Source: Bacillota bacterium
Lineage (GTDB): Bacteria > Bacillota > Clostridia > Lachnospirales > Lachnospiraceae
NCBI GenBank assembly: GCA_017861355.1
Contig: JAGFXQ010000068.1
Coordinates: 1 to 12,667 of the forward strand
Direction: 5' to 3'
DNA length: 12,667 bases
How positions within the stretch are numbered: the first letter of the stretch is position 1; each line of letters begins with the position of its first letter. The notes beneath the pieces are model-generated. The model searched no databases. It had not been told where the DNA came from and saw only the letters and a program-made list of their open reading frames with translations. Shown here one piece after another: positions 1 to 7,600 of this stretch. A program made the position numbers and the translations under genes.

Positions 1-1079
1 ACCTTGAAGCTATTAATGTGACTGGAACCACCGCCCTGGTATCTAGGCTTTACTGCAAATTCACCGATAAATACAACTGAATCGGATTTCTTCAGAGGAA
101 GAATATGGTCCTCGTTCTTAAGTAATACGGCACTTTCACCGGCAACCTTTCTTACCAGCTTGTGATGCGTTTCCTTATCATAAGTAGCTCTCTCGTTATG
201 GCCATCGTAATATTTCTTCACCAATTCTAGAATTCTGGTAACCGACAGATCTAATTCCTCCATAGAGAGTTGACCATTATCTACAGCCTGCACGATGAAT
301 TGATCGGTGATCTCATTGGAGGAGGGCATCTCAAGCTCGAGGCCTGCCTTCAGAGATTTTACTCGGTCATTCATTGCGCCCCAATCGGTCATAACCAGAC
401 CTTTGAAGCCCCATTCCTTACGGAGTACTTGATTTAAGAGCCAATCGTTCTCACAGGAGTAAACACCATTGATGCAGTTATAGGAGCACATCATTGTCCA
501 GGGCTGAGCCGACTTAACTACCGTCTCGTAAGCGGCAAGGTAGATTTCACGAAGGGTACGCTCGTCAACTTCTGCACTGATGCTCATTCGTTTGGTTTCC
601 TGATTATTAACTGCAAAATGTTTTACACTGGTGCCTACCTGTTGGGATTGAACACCATTCACATAGTTCGCTGCCAATTCACCTGCCAGAAAGGGATCCT
701 CGGAAAAGTATTCGAAGTTTCTTCCGCAAAGAGGTGACCGTTTCATATTTACACCGGGCCCTAAGATCGTAGAGATCTCTTCTGCCTGGCATTCTTCGCC
801 TAAAGCAACACCGACTTCATGAGCCAAATCACGGTCATAAGAACTGGCAAGGGCACAGGAAGCAGGAAAACATACGGCTTTAATTGAATCAAGAAGACCG
901 ACATGATCTCCGGCGTCATCTTGCTTACGAAGTCCGTGAGGGCCATCACTGACCATAATGTTCGGTAAGCCAAGTCTTTCTACCGTTTTCGTGTGCCAGA
1001 AGTCTGCACCGGAGCATAAACTGGCTTTCTCCTCGACGGTCATCTCGGATAGTAGGTGCTTAATATCTATTGAATTCAT
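1..1079 (-). CDS. Glycoside hydrolase family 3 beta-glucosidase-like enzyme (partial, 3' end beyond window)
   Basis: Codons 1-359 of a GH3 enzyme; the rest lies beyond the left edge (the usual family length is about 700-800 residues). Start: ATG at 1079, with GGAGG (1091-1087) seven bases upstream. Seen in the translation: MTVEEKASLCSG near residues 13-24, the GPGVNMKRSPLCGRNFEYFSEDP stretch ending near 129, KHF at 153-155 and VMTDWGAM at 229-236. In GH3 the Asp of the SDW/TDW motif is the catalytic nucleophile, here D232. The start of the second (alpha/beta sandwich) domain is seen around residues 310-359. There is no signal peptide, so it should act in the cytoplasm on imported oligosaccharides, removing terminal sugars from beta-linked chains. 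Its position after the ABC importer fits that role. Beta-xylosidase, beta-glucosidase and N-acetylglucosaminidase activities cannot be separated from this fragment, although the sequence looks most like the beta-glucosidase group. Confidence 0.93.
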   Translation of the reverse strand, partial: MNSIDIKHLLSEMTVEEKASLCSGADFWHTKTVERLGLPNIMVSDGPHGLRKQDDAGDHVGLLDSIKAVCFPASCALASSYDRDLAHEVGVALGEECQAEEISTILGPGVNMKRSPLCGRNFEYFSEDPFLAGELAANYVNGVQSQQVGTSVKHFAVNNQETKRMSISAEVDERTLREIYLAAYETVVKSAQPWTMMCSYNCINGVYSCENDWLLNQVLRKEWGFKGLVMTDWGAMNDRVKSLKAGLELEMPSSNEITDQFIVQAVDNGQLSMEELDLSVTRILELVKKYYDGHNERATYDKETHHKLVRKVAGESAVLLKNEDHILPLKKSDSVVFIGEFAVKPRYQGGGSSHINSFK

Positions 1080-1121
1080 AATACATCCTCCTTTTGGGTT
1101 GTCTGTACAATATTTATTTTC

Positions 1122-1150
1122 ATTATTGATTTGAATGTGCCATCAATAAT
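1122..1150. repeat. AT-rich 9-bp inverted repeat upstream of the GH3 gene
   Basis: ATTATTGAT at 1122-1130 and its exact reverse complement ATCAATAAT at 1142-1150 are separated by 11 bases. The arm centres lie 20 bp apart, about two helical turns. The repeat is 43 bases upstream of the GH3 start. No T-tract follows on either strand, so it is more like an operator or an mRNA hairpin than a terminator. Its function is unproven. Confidence 0.45.
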
Positions 1151-1167
1151 TATGGTCTAATTGAACT

Positions 1168-1238
1168 TCTGGGAGTATCATCATTTCCATGAAGCCTTCC
1201 ATAAGAAAAGTTTCGAGGGTAACAACAATACTCCCAGA
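1168..1238. repeat. 11-bp inverted repeat between ATPase and GH3 genes
   Basis: TCTGGGAGTAT at 1168-1178 and its perfect reverse complement ATACTCCCAGA at 1228-1238 enclose 49 bases. The arms are much more GC-rich than the surroundings, and chance pairing of 11 bases in so short a spacer is unlikely. There is no U-tract after either arm and the loop is large, so it does not look like a factor-independent terminator. It lies 30 bases after the ATPase stop codon, where it could stabilise the 3' end of the transporter mRNA or mark a small element. Confidence 0.55.
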
Positions 1239-1267
1239 TTAAAAGTGCTTATAAGAATTCGATGTGT

Positions 1268-2098
1268 CTAGCTTTCGGTAGAAAATGTAACTGTATTCAG
1301 ATCCCATTCTTCGTAGATCTTGGGAACATCGCTGATCAGACGTTTGGTGTAAGGTGCCTTAGAATTCAGAATAACCTCATCCGCGGTACCAGACTCAACA
1401 AATTTACCATGTTCCATAATATATACGCTATCAGAGATGTAATAAGCAAGACCGATATCATGTGTGATGAATATAATTGTCATACCAATCTCATTACGAA
1501 GATTCATTAGCATATCCAGTATGGTGGCACGGGAACATGCATCAATCATGGAAGTCGGTTCGTCAGCAAGCAGGATCTTCGGCTTTAACAGGAAGATACG
1601 CGCTATCATCAGACGCTGCATCTGTCCACCGGATAACTCAAAGGGGTACTTATTGGTTAATTCGGCATATTTTAGATTAACAAAGCTACAAGCTTCGGTC
1701 ATCATTTCTATTTTTTTATCCATGGAAAGCTTTTTTCCGCCTCGCATGTTAATGCAATCCAGTAAAACCTGATCGATTTTGTGAAATACATTATAGGAGG
1801 AGAAGGGATCCTGGAAGATTGCCTGAATATCTTTCCAATATTCTTTTTTCTTCTTCTGAGTCCGGATGTCGAGAGGCTTTCCTTGAAAGTAAATCGTTCC
1901 GTCGGTAACACTTGTTAACCCCAGCAACATTTTGCTGATCGTAGTTTTACCACTTCCTGATTCACCTACGATGGAGATTAATTCACCTTCGTGAAATTCA
2001 AAATCAACATGATCGACAGCGACGGTCTTTTTTTCTCCAAAGCCAAATACCTTGGTGACACCTTTTCCGCTCAAGCATAAGGGTCTTGTATCACTCAT
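1268..2098 (-). CDS. ABC transporter ATP-binding protein, OppF/DppF type
   Basis: Second ATPase of the importer, 276 residues. It powers uptake by ATP hydrolysis on the cytoplasmic face, paired with the upstream ATPase. Motifs: Walker A GESGSGKT (45-52), Q-loop Q96, signature LSGGQMQR (155-162), Walker B ILLADE (175-180) and switch H213. I chose the ATG at 2098 rather than the in-frame ATG at 2104, because GGAGG (2112-2108) is nine bases from the former and only three from the latter. The start overlaps the end of the preceding ATPase gene by eight bases, indicating translational coupling. The protein stops shortly after the nucleotide-binding domain (about residue 260) and lacks the cysteine-containing oligo_HPY tail that its partner has. 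The peptide or sugar specificity is not set by this subunit. Confidence 0.93.
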   Translation of the reverse strand: MSDTRPLCLSGKGVTKVFGFGEKKTVAVDHVDFEFHEGELISIVGESGSGKTTISKMLLGLTSVTDGTIYFQGKPLDIRTQKKKKEYWKDIQAIFQDPFSSYNVFHKIDQVLLDCINMRGGKKLSMDKKIEMMTEACSFVNLKYAELTNKYPFELSGGQMQRLMIARIFLLKPKILLADEPTSMIDACSRATILDMLMNLRNEIGMTIIFITHDIGLAYYISDSVYIMEHGKFVESGTADEVILNSKAPYTKRLISDVPKIYEEWDLNTVTFSTES

Positions 2099-3098
2099 TT
2101 GCATATTCCTCCCTCAGTTTTTCAATAGGAACAATACAACGATAACTACGTCCGTCGCCAAATTCGGTAAGTCCGACTGTGGTTAGCTTACACTCATTGG
2201 TGACATATTTGCAACGCTCTGCAAAACGACAACCGGACGGAGGCTTCTTAAGATTCGGAGGAGTACCGGGGATAGCAGCCAACTTGACATCACGTGTGCC
2301 TTCCTCAGGAACGATGATAGAGCCCATCAGACCTTTAGAATAAGGATGAGTGGGATTAAATACCATCTCCTTAGCAGTTCCTTTCTCTACAATCTGACCT
2401 GCATACATTACCATAATATCATCGGTTACATTGTATAATAGCGGTAACTCGTGTGTGATGAAAATCATAGATTTGATATAGCCCAGATCCATCAGGTTAC
2501 GAAGCATTTTGATAACCATCTTTTGACTGGTAACATCGAGAGCACTAGAGGGCTCATCGGCAATCAATACCTTCGGTGAAAGGATGGTGGAGATAGCAAT
2601 TACTGTTCGCTGCTTCATACCACCGGATAATTCAACCGCATGTTTCTGAAGAACGGAAGCAGGTAATCCGAGTTCTTCAAACCGCTTTCTTGCGAGATCA
2701 TAGATATCCTTCTTTGGCATCTTTGGTTCATGTACGTGGACAACATCCTCGATAAAACGGATGATTTTCTGTGTGGGGTTTAAGGCATTCATCGCTGCTT
2801 GCGGAATATATGCAATCTCCGTACCAAGAATGTTCTTTCGGATCGTATCTGGATCCAGTTTTGAAATATTTTGACCTTCGACTATGATATCACCGCTCGT
2901 ATAGTGAAGCGGAGGGAAATAATATCCCATTAGACTTAGTGCAAGAGTCGATTTTCCACAGCCGGATTCGCCGGCGATACCCAATGATTTTCCTTCTTCA
3001 ATGGAGAGTGACACATGATCAACAGCATACACATCTTCACCAAATCGAGTGATATATTTTGTTGTAAGTTCTTTTACCTCTAAAATTGTCTTTCCCAT
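2091..3098 (-). CDS. ABC transporter ATP-binding protein, OppD/DppD type
   Basis: First ATPase of the importer, 335 residues, cytoplasmic. Motifs: Walker A GESGCGKS (43-50), Q-loop Q100, signature LSGGMKQR (157-164), Walker B VLIADEP (177-183) and switch H216. After the nucleotide-binding domain comes the C-terminal domain typical of the Opp/Dpp family: IPGTPPNLKKPPSGC from 276, with cysteines at 290, 296, 303 and 321. In this family that cysteine set is known to be able to bind metal or an iron-sulfur cluster. ATG at 3098 has GGAGG (3109-3105) six bases upstream, and this Shine-Dalgarno overlaps the TAG stop of the permease gene. The protein would dimerise with the second ATPase and couple to the two permeases. 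Family and role are secure; the transported substrate is inferred from context. Confidence 0.95.
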   Translation of the reverse strand: MGKTILEVKELTTKYITRFGEDVYAVDHVSLSIEEGKSLGIAGESGCGKSTLALSLMGYYFPPLHYTSGDIIVEGQNISKLDPDTIRKNILGTEIAYIPQAAMNALNPTQKIIRFIEDVVHVHEPKMPKKDIYDLARKRFEELGLPASVLQKHAVELSGGMKQRTVIAISTILSPKVLIADEPSSALDVTSQKMVIKMLRNLMDLGYIKSMIFITHELPLLYNVTDDIMVMYAGQIVEKGTAKEMVFNPTHPYSKGLMGSIIVPEEGTRDVKLAAIPGTPPNLKKPPSGCRFAERCKYVTNECKLTTVGLTEFGDGRSYRCIVPIEKLREEYANE

Positions 3099-3108
3099 GT
3101 CAGACCTC

Positions 3109-4359
3109 CTAATCTCTAAGCGTAGGGTTGAATACCTGATCCAAACCGGTATTCATTAAGTTCAGCGAGAATGATACTAATGCAATTATCAGAAGGACGG
3201 GGAAATATGCCCACCAATAACCATGAGTATGAGCGGAATAGACCATTGCCCAGTTCATCATCAGTCCCAGAGTAGGAACCTCGGTGGTTTTCGGTCCAAG
3301 ACCAAGCATAGAAAGCTGAGCCTCTGCTAATATTGCCGTAGAGATTTGTAAGATCAATGCCATCACTACATAGGATGCTATGTAGGGAAGAATATCGGAC
3401 AAGATAATTCTTGGCAAACTATGACCGGAAAGCTTACTTAAGTTAACATGATCACGATTTCGTAAAGAAATTACCTGAGAACGTACCGATCTTGTCGTCC
3501 AGGTCCAGGAGGTTAAACCGATTGTAATAGCAACCGTGGTAGCACCTCGATTTTCCTGGCCGATACCGTAGGAAATCAAAATAAGAATGATAAAACCCGG
3601 AATAACAGTGAATAAGTTTGTGATGAAAAGAATGAGTTCATCCACCATTCCTCCGACATAACCCGCTAATAAACCGGTAGAAAGTCCGATTAGTGTTGCA
3701 ATAATTCCTGCAATAAAGCCGATCATAATTGAGGTTCTTGCAGCGGAAACAAGTTCCTTTAATACATCTCTACCAAAGTTATCTGTGCCAAGCGGTAAGG
3801 TAATTGCATTGGTAACATCCTTGGTATTCACATAATCAGTATCATTGATTTTCTTTGCTTCTTCTAATGCACCGGTTTCTGCATTGGGAGTTGCAATTGT
3901 AACTTCATTGGAATTCAAAGCTTTATCCAGATCAATGGTAAGACGCTTATAGTAATTACGCTTAGCTATTGTCATGCCGGCAGGCTTTATACTTGGATCA
4001 TACTTTTCCTTCCAGATTTTTAATAAATTCGTAGTATCTGTTGTATCGATATCCCCTTCCGGAACGCCGGCAGTTACAAGCCATTCCTTCATTGCCAGTC
4101 TGTCATCCATACTTAACTTATCTTCAAGTCTTTTCTCAGCGGCTCCCGGCAGCTTCATAACGATGGAATCTGTATCAATTGAATCATATACAGATACGTA
4201 GGTACCAGGCTTGGAGAATGAGTTCAAAGCGAGCATCTGTAAGGGATTACCCGGATTGAACAGTGGATAGATGAACAATGTCATAAGAACAGCAACAAAG
4301 ATAATAAATCCCGCAACGAATTTGGGGGAGTGAAATACTTGACGTAGTGTATTCTTCAT
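3109..4359 (-). CDS. ABC transporter permease, OppC/DppC type, with large extracytoplasmic insert
   Basis: Inner-membrane permease of 416 residues. One membrane segment is at about 15-32, then a long hydrophilic stretch (about 40-186), then LGTDNFGRDV (190-199), the usual OppC/DppC signature, and five further membrane segments in the binding-protein-dependent permease domain. Start choice: an upstream in-frame ATG at 4428 would give 439 residues but lies inside the preceding gene. ATG at 4359 has AAGGAGGG (4374-4367) seven bases away and begins MKNTLRQVFHSPKF, as expected for the family. The stop codon of the previous permease overlaps this Shine-Dalgarno. Usual family members are about 280-320 residues, so the roughly 145-residue insert between the first helix and the signature is unusual; it should face outwards, where it could touch the binding protein or the substrate. 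Confidence 0.94.
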   Translation of the reverse strand: MKNTLRQVFHSPKFVAGFIIFVAVLMTLFIYPLFNPGNPLQMLALNSFSKPGTYVSVYDSIDTDSIVMKLPGAAEKRLEDKLSMDDRLAMKEWLVTAGVPEGDIDTTDTTNLLKIWKEKYDPSIKPAGMTIAKRNYYKRLTIDLDKALNSNEVTIATPNAETGALEEAKKINDTDYVNTKDVTNAITLPLGTDNFGRDVLKELVSAARTSIMIGFIAGIIATLIGLSTGLLAGYVGGMVDELILFITNLFTVIPGFIILILISYGIGQENRGATTVAITIGLTSWTWTTRSVRSQVISLRNRDHVNLSKLSGHSLPRIILSDILPYIASYVVMALILQISTAILAEAQLSMLGLGPKTTEVPTLGLMMNWAMVYSAHTHGYWWAYFPVLLIIALVSFSLNLMNTGLDQVFNPTLRD

Positions 4360-4366
4360 ATGTTTT

Positions 4367-4375
4367 CCCTCCTTA
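4367..4375 (-). promoter_or_regulatory. Ribosome binding site overlapping the upstream stop codon; fixes the OppC-type start
   Basis: On the minus strand TTAAGGAGGG reads through the TAA stop of the OppB-type gene (4375-4373) straight into a near-perfect Shine-Dalgarno. The following ATG is at 4359, a seven-base gap. This selects the 416-residue product over the 439-residue one and suggests terminating ribosomes re-initiate here. Confidence 0.8.
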
Positions 4376-5377
4376 ATCAAATTGCGCTGCTTTAACGCGC
4401 GGATCGATAAAACCATAAATGACATCAATTGTAAAGGATGATATCAAAACCATAATGGTTATAATTAACGTAGTTGCAGACAAAACGGGATAATCCGAGG
4501 AGGTAACAGCAGATAACATAGTGGTACCAAGACCCGGATAACTAAAGATAATCTCAGCTACTAACGCACCACCAATCATAGTACCGATGGAAAGAGCAAG
4601 ACCGGTAACCTGAGGAAGCATTGCGTTGCGGAATACGTAGCCAACAATTTTACTGTCTTTAACACCAAGGAAGCGACTATATTTTACATAATCAGCATTG
4701 AGTTCGTAGATAGACATGGAGCGCATACCAATTGCCTGGCCTCCGACGGATATGATAACAATTGACCAGAAGGGCAATTGATAATGTGCGATAACAGATC
4801 TGACAAAGGTCCAGCTGAAATTGGGAATTAAGTCAAATCCATATCCACCGGCAATCGGAGCAACTTTTAGCTTAAGAGCAAATATTCCAAGCATAATAAC
4901 GGCCATACCAAAAGCCGGTACGCAGCTCATAAATAATGAAATAGGCATTAAAATCTTATCAAATCCTTTTTTCATATATGCTGCCAGGGCTCCCAGAAGA
5001 TTACCGATGAGCCATCCCACTATGATAGCCGGTAACTGCAAACCGATGGTCCATAAGATTGCACTTGATATAATATCAGTTACTTTACGTGGATATTGAC
5101 TGAACGAAACACCAAAATCGCCGCGAACAGCATTTTTTATATAAGTAAAGAATTGTACGATCATTGGTTTGTCAAGACCAAAGGCTTTGACATAGTTGTC
5201 GTACATCGCTTTTGTTGCATTCGTGTCTGACATACCTCGAGCTGTTTTAGACATAATATTTGCCACCGGATCAGCGGGCATCATTCGAGGAAGAATAAAA
5301 TTCAAAAGGAATGCAATGAATAATGTAAGGATAAACCATACAATTTTTTTGCCGAAATACTTACGGTAGCCTTTCAT
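4373..5377 (-). CDS. ABC transporter permease, OppB/DppB type
   Basis: First permease, 334 residues, inner membrane. The N-terminus MKGYRKYFGKK is followed by a first membrane segment ending in LNFILPRMMPADPV, the characteristic OppB/DppB N-terminal motif. The permease domain carries six predicted membrane segments, with the cytoplasmic ATPase-coupling loop around GVKDSKIVGYVFRNAMLPQ and a terminal segment including GTMIGGALVAEIIFSYPGLG. Start choice: an ATG at 5389 exists but it is part of the ribosome binding site (ATGGAGGT); the ATG at 5377 sits four bases after GGAGGT (5387-5382) and is preferred. It forms the translocation pore with the OppC-type permease. It lies 154 bases after the binding-protein gene, the gap being occupied by a strong hairpin. 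Confidence 0.94.
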   Translation of the reverse strand: MKGYRKYFGKKIVWFILTLFIAFLLNFILPRMMPADPVANIMSKTARGMSDTNATKAMYDNYVKAFGLDKPMIVQFFTYIKNAVRGDFGVSFSQYPRKVTDIISSAILWTIGLQLPAIIVGWLIGNLLGALAAYMKKGFDKILMPISLFMSCVPAFGMAVIMLGIFALKLKVAPIAGGYGFDLIPNFSWTFVRSVIAHYQLPFWSIVIISVGGQAIGMRSMSIYELNADYVKYSRFLGVKDSKIVGYVFRNAMLPQVTGLALSIGTMIGGALVAEIIFSYPGLGTTMLSAVTSSDYPVLSATTLIITIMVLISSFTIDVIYGFIDPRVKAAQFD

Positions 5378-5433
5378 AAATACCTCCATTATCGATAAGA
5401 AACCATATTGCAGCTTTTTCGATTGATTTAGAA

Positions 5434-5469
5434 TCAGCCATGTTTCAAGAGCTCCCGAAACATGGCTGA
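5434..5469 (-). terminator. Intercistronic 13-bp hairpin between binding-protein and permease genes
   Basis: A perfect inverted repeat, TCAGCCATGTTTC (5434-5446) and GAAACATGGCTGA (5457-5469), with a 10-base loop. On the transcribed minus strand it is followed by TTCTAAATC, not a run of U, so it should be a weak or leaky terminator or, more likely, a 3' stability hairpin. Such a structure after the solute-binding-protein gene is the usual way in ABC importer operons to make far more binding protein than permease. It lies 62 bases downstream of the binding-protein stop codon. Confidence 0.75.
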
Positions 5470-5530
5470 CAATTGGATTCAGGTGTAACTTTTCTGTTCT
5501 ATTAACTAAATACTTCTTTGATAACAGTAA

Positions 5531-7426
5531 TTACTGAGCCAAAGAGAGATTATAAAGAGCTGCAATTCCGTATCCATCTGTACAATCGGACGGAGGGATA
5601 TTTAAGCCGTCGCCCTGCTCAGGGTAACCGGACCATACAGACTCGTTAACAGCATGGAACTTGTCAGGTCTGTACATTAAGGAGAAGGAAGGGATATCAG
5701 ATAAGTAAATCTGAACAGCCTCAGTATAGTATGACTTTAACTTAGCAGCATCTGCCTCGGTAGGGATGAGCTTCAGTAATTCCTGAAGACGATCGTTGCT
5801 GTAGTGGCCATAGTTACCAGACCAGTTACCTTCAACACCGTTGAATTCAGAGCTCATCAGGTAACGAACACGTCCCCAAGGCTGAACGGGTGAAGCACTG
5901 TCAGTCCACATCATGAAGATATCATAATCCTGCTGATGAGCACCTGTTACTGTTGATAAATAAGGATCTGCTTCAGGATAAGCAGTAGTGATTTCGATAC
6001 CGATGTTCTTACCAGCAGCAGCAACGATTTCGATGGATGCCTGCCAATCAGACCAACCATTCGGACAAGCTGCTACGAAGGAAAGTTTCTTGCCATCTAA
6101 TTCACGGATGCCATCACCGTCTTTATCAACGATACCAGCATCATCAAGGATCTTGTTAGCGCCTGCAATGTCATTACCAGCCCACTGAAGGTCTTTTACT
6201 GCCTCATGATCGAAAGTAGCCTGCTCACCATCGGTAGGGTTCATAGCGGAACGAGGAACATCCTTGAAGGTAGGAGACTGACCGGTCATAGCGTTAGCAT
6301 TGATTGCGTCGTAATCAACTGCGATAGCGATTGCTTTACGAACTGCGATGTTCTGAAGAGCGGGTTTCTCTAAGTTAAAGAAAGCGGTAGGCATATTTAC
6401 ACAGATACCGTAAGGAGCCTTATCGATATATGTGGAAATCGGAAGACCATCTTTCTCCCAAAGATCCTGAATGTTAGGAATGAACTGCTGATCTACATCA
6501 ACTTCACCAGCCTTGAATGCGGATTCAGTTGCAGCGTTATCAACATAGATAGTATGTGCAATGTATTTCGGAACTGGAAGTTTGCCCCACATAGAAGCAT
6601 CCTGGCCCCAATATGCCTCGTTACGTTTGAAAACTACCTTCTGAGCATCTGCATAGTATTTTCCGTAAGGTCCGGAATATACAACATCTTCAGCAGGATC
6701 AGCTTTGATAGCGGTAGCATCGTTATTACAACGAGCTTCTACTGTCTGGATCCAAGCTTTCTGTGCTACATACATAGATCCGAGGAAGTTTACTAACATT
6801 AAAGGATTGGTAGCTTGTCCAGCATCATTCAAGGTAGCTGTGATAACTACGGTTGAAGGATCGGAAGCAACTACAGATGCGATATAAGGTTTGTTACCAT
6901 TACCTGAATTGTTGCCAATCTTAAGATTTGTATCAAAAGTATAAGCTACGTCATCTGCGGTAACAGGAGTACCATCGCTCCACTTAGCTGCGGGATTGAT
7001 CTTAACAGTGATTGCTGTTCTTTCAGCATTCCACTGATAGTCGCCATCAGCAAGCAAAGGAGTCATGGAGCTATCAAGGAAGTTGTACATATACAGTGTC
7101 TCGAACATAACAGTACGAGAACCACTTCCTGATGAAGCTAATGCCATGGAGTTGTTATTGTTGTCGCCTAACGGGTTCCAGCCGTTAACTGCGCCCCACT
7201 GCTGACCACCGAAATAAAGTGTCTCAGTTCTGGGAAGTGCGTTAGGATCAGCATCTGCTGTCTCCTCAGCAACAGGTGCTGCTGTAGGTGCTGTTGTTGC
7301 TTCCACTGCAGGAGCAGCGGTAGGTTCTGTCTTTGTTTCTTCTTTCTTTGCGCAACCGGATAATACAGTTGCGAATACCATTACTAAAACTAGTAGAATG
7401 GCGGTTAATCTTTTACCTCTTAACAT
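5531..7426 (-). CDS. Extracellular solute-binding lipoprotein, family 5 (SBP_bac_5)
   Basis: A 631-residue substrate-capture lipoprotein of the importer. Residues 1-25 form a lipoprotein signal ending in VLSGC, so C25 should be lipidated and the protein anchored to the outside of the cytoplasmic membrane. A low-complexity T/A/P/E-rich linker follows (about 29-60). The mature domain shows the family 5 hallmarks, notably KWSDGTPVTADDVAYTFD (148-165) and DKDGDGIREL. ATG at 7426 has GGAGG (7437-7433) six bases upstream. It is the first gene of the transporter operon, divergent from the AraC/GH39 regulator. Family 5 proteins bind oligopeptides, nickel or oligosaccharides; the GH3 and GH39 neighbours favour a beta-linked oligosaccharide, as in cellobiose-type members of this family, but the ligand is inference. 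Confidence 0.95.
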   Translation of the reverse strand: MLRGKRLTAILLVLVMVFATVLSGCAKKEETKTEPTAAPAVEATTAPTAAPVAEETADADPNALPRTETLYFGGQQWGAVNGWNPLGDNNNNSMALASSGSGSRTVMFETLYMYNFLDSSMTPLLADGDYQWNAERTAITVKINPAAKWSDGTPVTADDVAYTFDTNLKIGNNSGNGNKPYIASVVASDPSTVVITATLNDAGQATNPLMLVNFLGSMYVAQKAWIQTVEARCNNDATAIKADPAEDVVYSGPYGKYYADAQKVVFKRNEAYWGQDASMWGKLPVPKYIAHTIYVDNAATESAFKAGEVDVDQQFIPNIQDLWEKDGLPISTYIDKAPYGICVNMPTAFFNLEKPALQNIAVRKAIAIAVDYDAINANAMTGQSPTFKDVPRSAMNPTDGEQATFDHEAVKDLQWAGNDIAGANKILDDAGIVDKDGDGIRELDGKKLSFVAACPNGWSDWQASIEIVAAAGKNIGIEITTAYPEADPYLSTVTGAHQQDYDIFMMWTDSASPVQPWGRVRYLMSSEFNGVEGNWSGNYGHYSNDRLQELLKLIPTEADAAKLKSYYTEAVQIYLSDIPSFSLMYRPDKFHAVNESVWSGYPEQGDGLNIPPSDCTDGYGIAALYNLSLAQ

Positions 7427-7476
7427 ATTTACCCTCCTTTAGATTTAGGTTTGTGCCTAACCTTTACCTTTTTATA

Positions 7477-7567
7477 TAAACATAGTAAACTTGAAACGAT
7501 GCACGAAAAGACTGGCGGCACCCCCACCTTTGCTAATACTGTGTGCAAATCCTATTCACTATGTTTA
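7477..7567 (-). promoter_or_regulatory. Predicted structured mRNA leader (long-range helix) of the transporter operon
   Basis: On the minus strand, bases 7567-7555 can pair with 7489-7477 in a 13-bp helix: ten Watson-Crick pairs, one G-U wobble and two more pairs. Only minus-strand RNA makes the wobble; plus-strand RNA would have an A-C mismatch. The helix encloses 65 bases including the hairpin TTTGC/GCAAA (7549-7545 with 7533-7529, 11-base loop) and an abutting GGTG/CGCC hairpin (7528-7525 with 7517-7514, 7-base loop). The layout, a closing helix plus two small hairpins about 50 bases before the start codon, resembles a regulatory leader. I do not recognise a known riboswitch class. Alternatively the two arms are DNA operator half-sites 81 bp apart. 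Confidence 0.4.
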
Positions 7568-7600
7568 GATCATTGATAGTAATAAACAGCAAAATTACAT

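Noticed and set aside
1168..1238. Factor-independent terminator of the transporter operon
   Set aside because: The loop is 49 bases and there is no T-tract after the stem on either strand.
4360..4428. N-terminal extension of the OppC-type permease from an upstream ATG
   Set aside because: It lies inside the preceding gene; the extension reads as unrelated sequence and the strong ribosome binding site points to 4359.
7489..7505. Catabolite-repression (cre)-like sequence TTGAAACGATGCA
   Set aside because: The spacing between TG-AA and CG is one base short of the cre consensus and the second half is poor.
7477..7567. Assignment of the leader to a named riboswitch (c-di-GMP-I, ZTP, cobalamin)
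   Set aside because: Fragments such as GCAAAGG and GGTGCCGCC recall parts of these classes but the required core elements are not in the right order.
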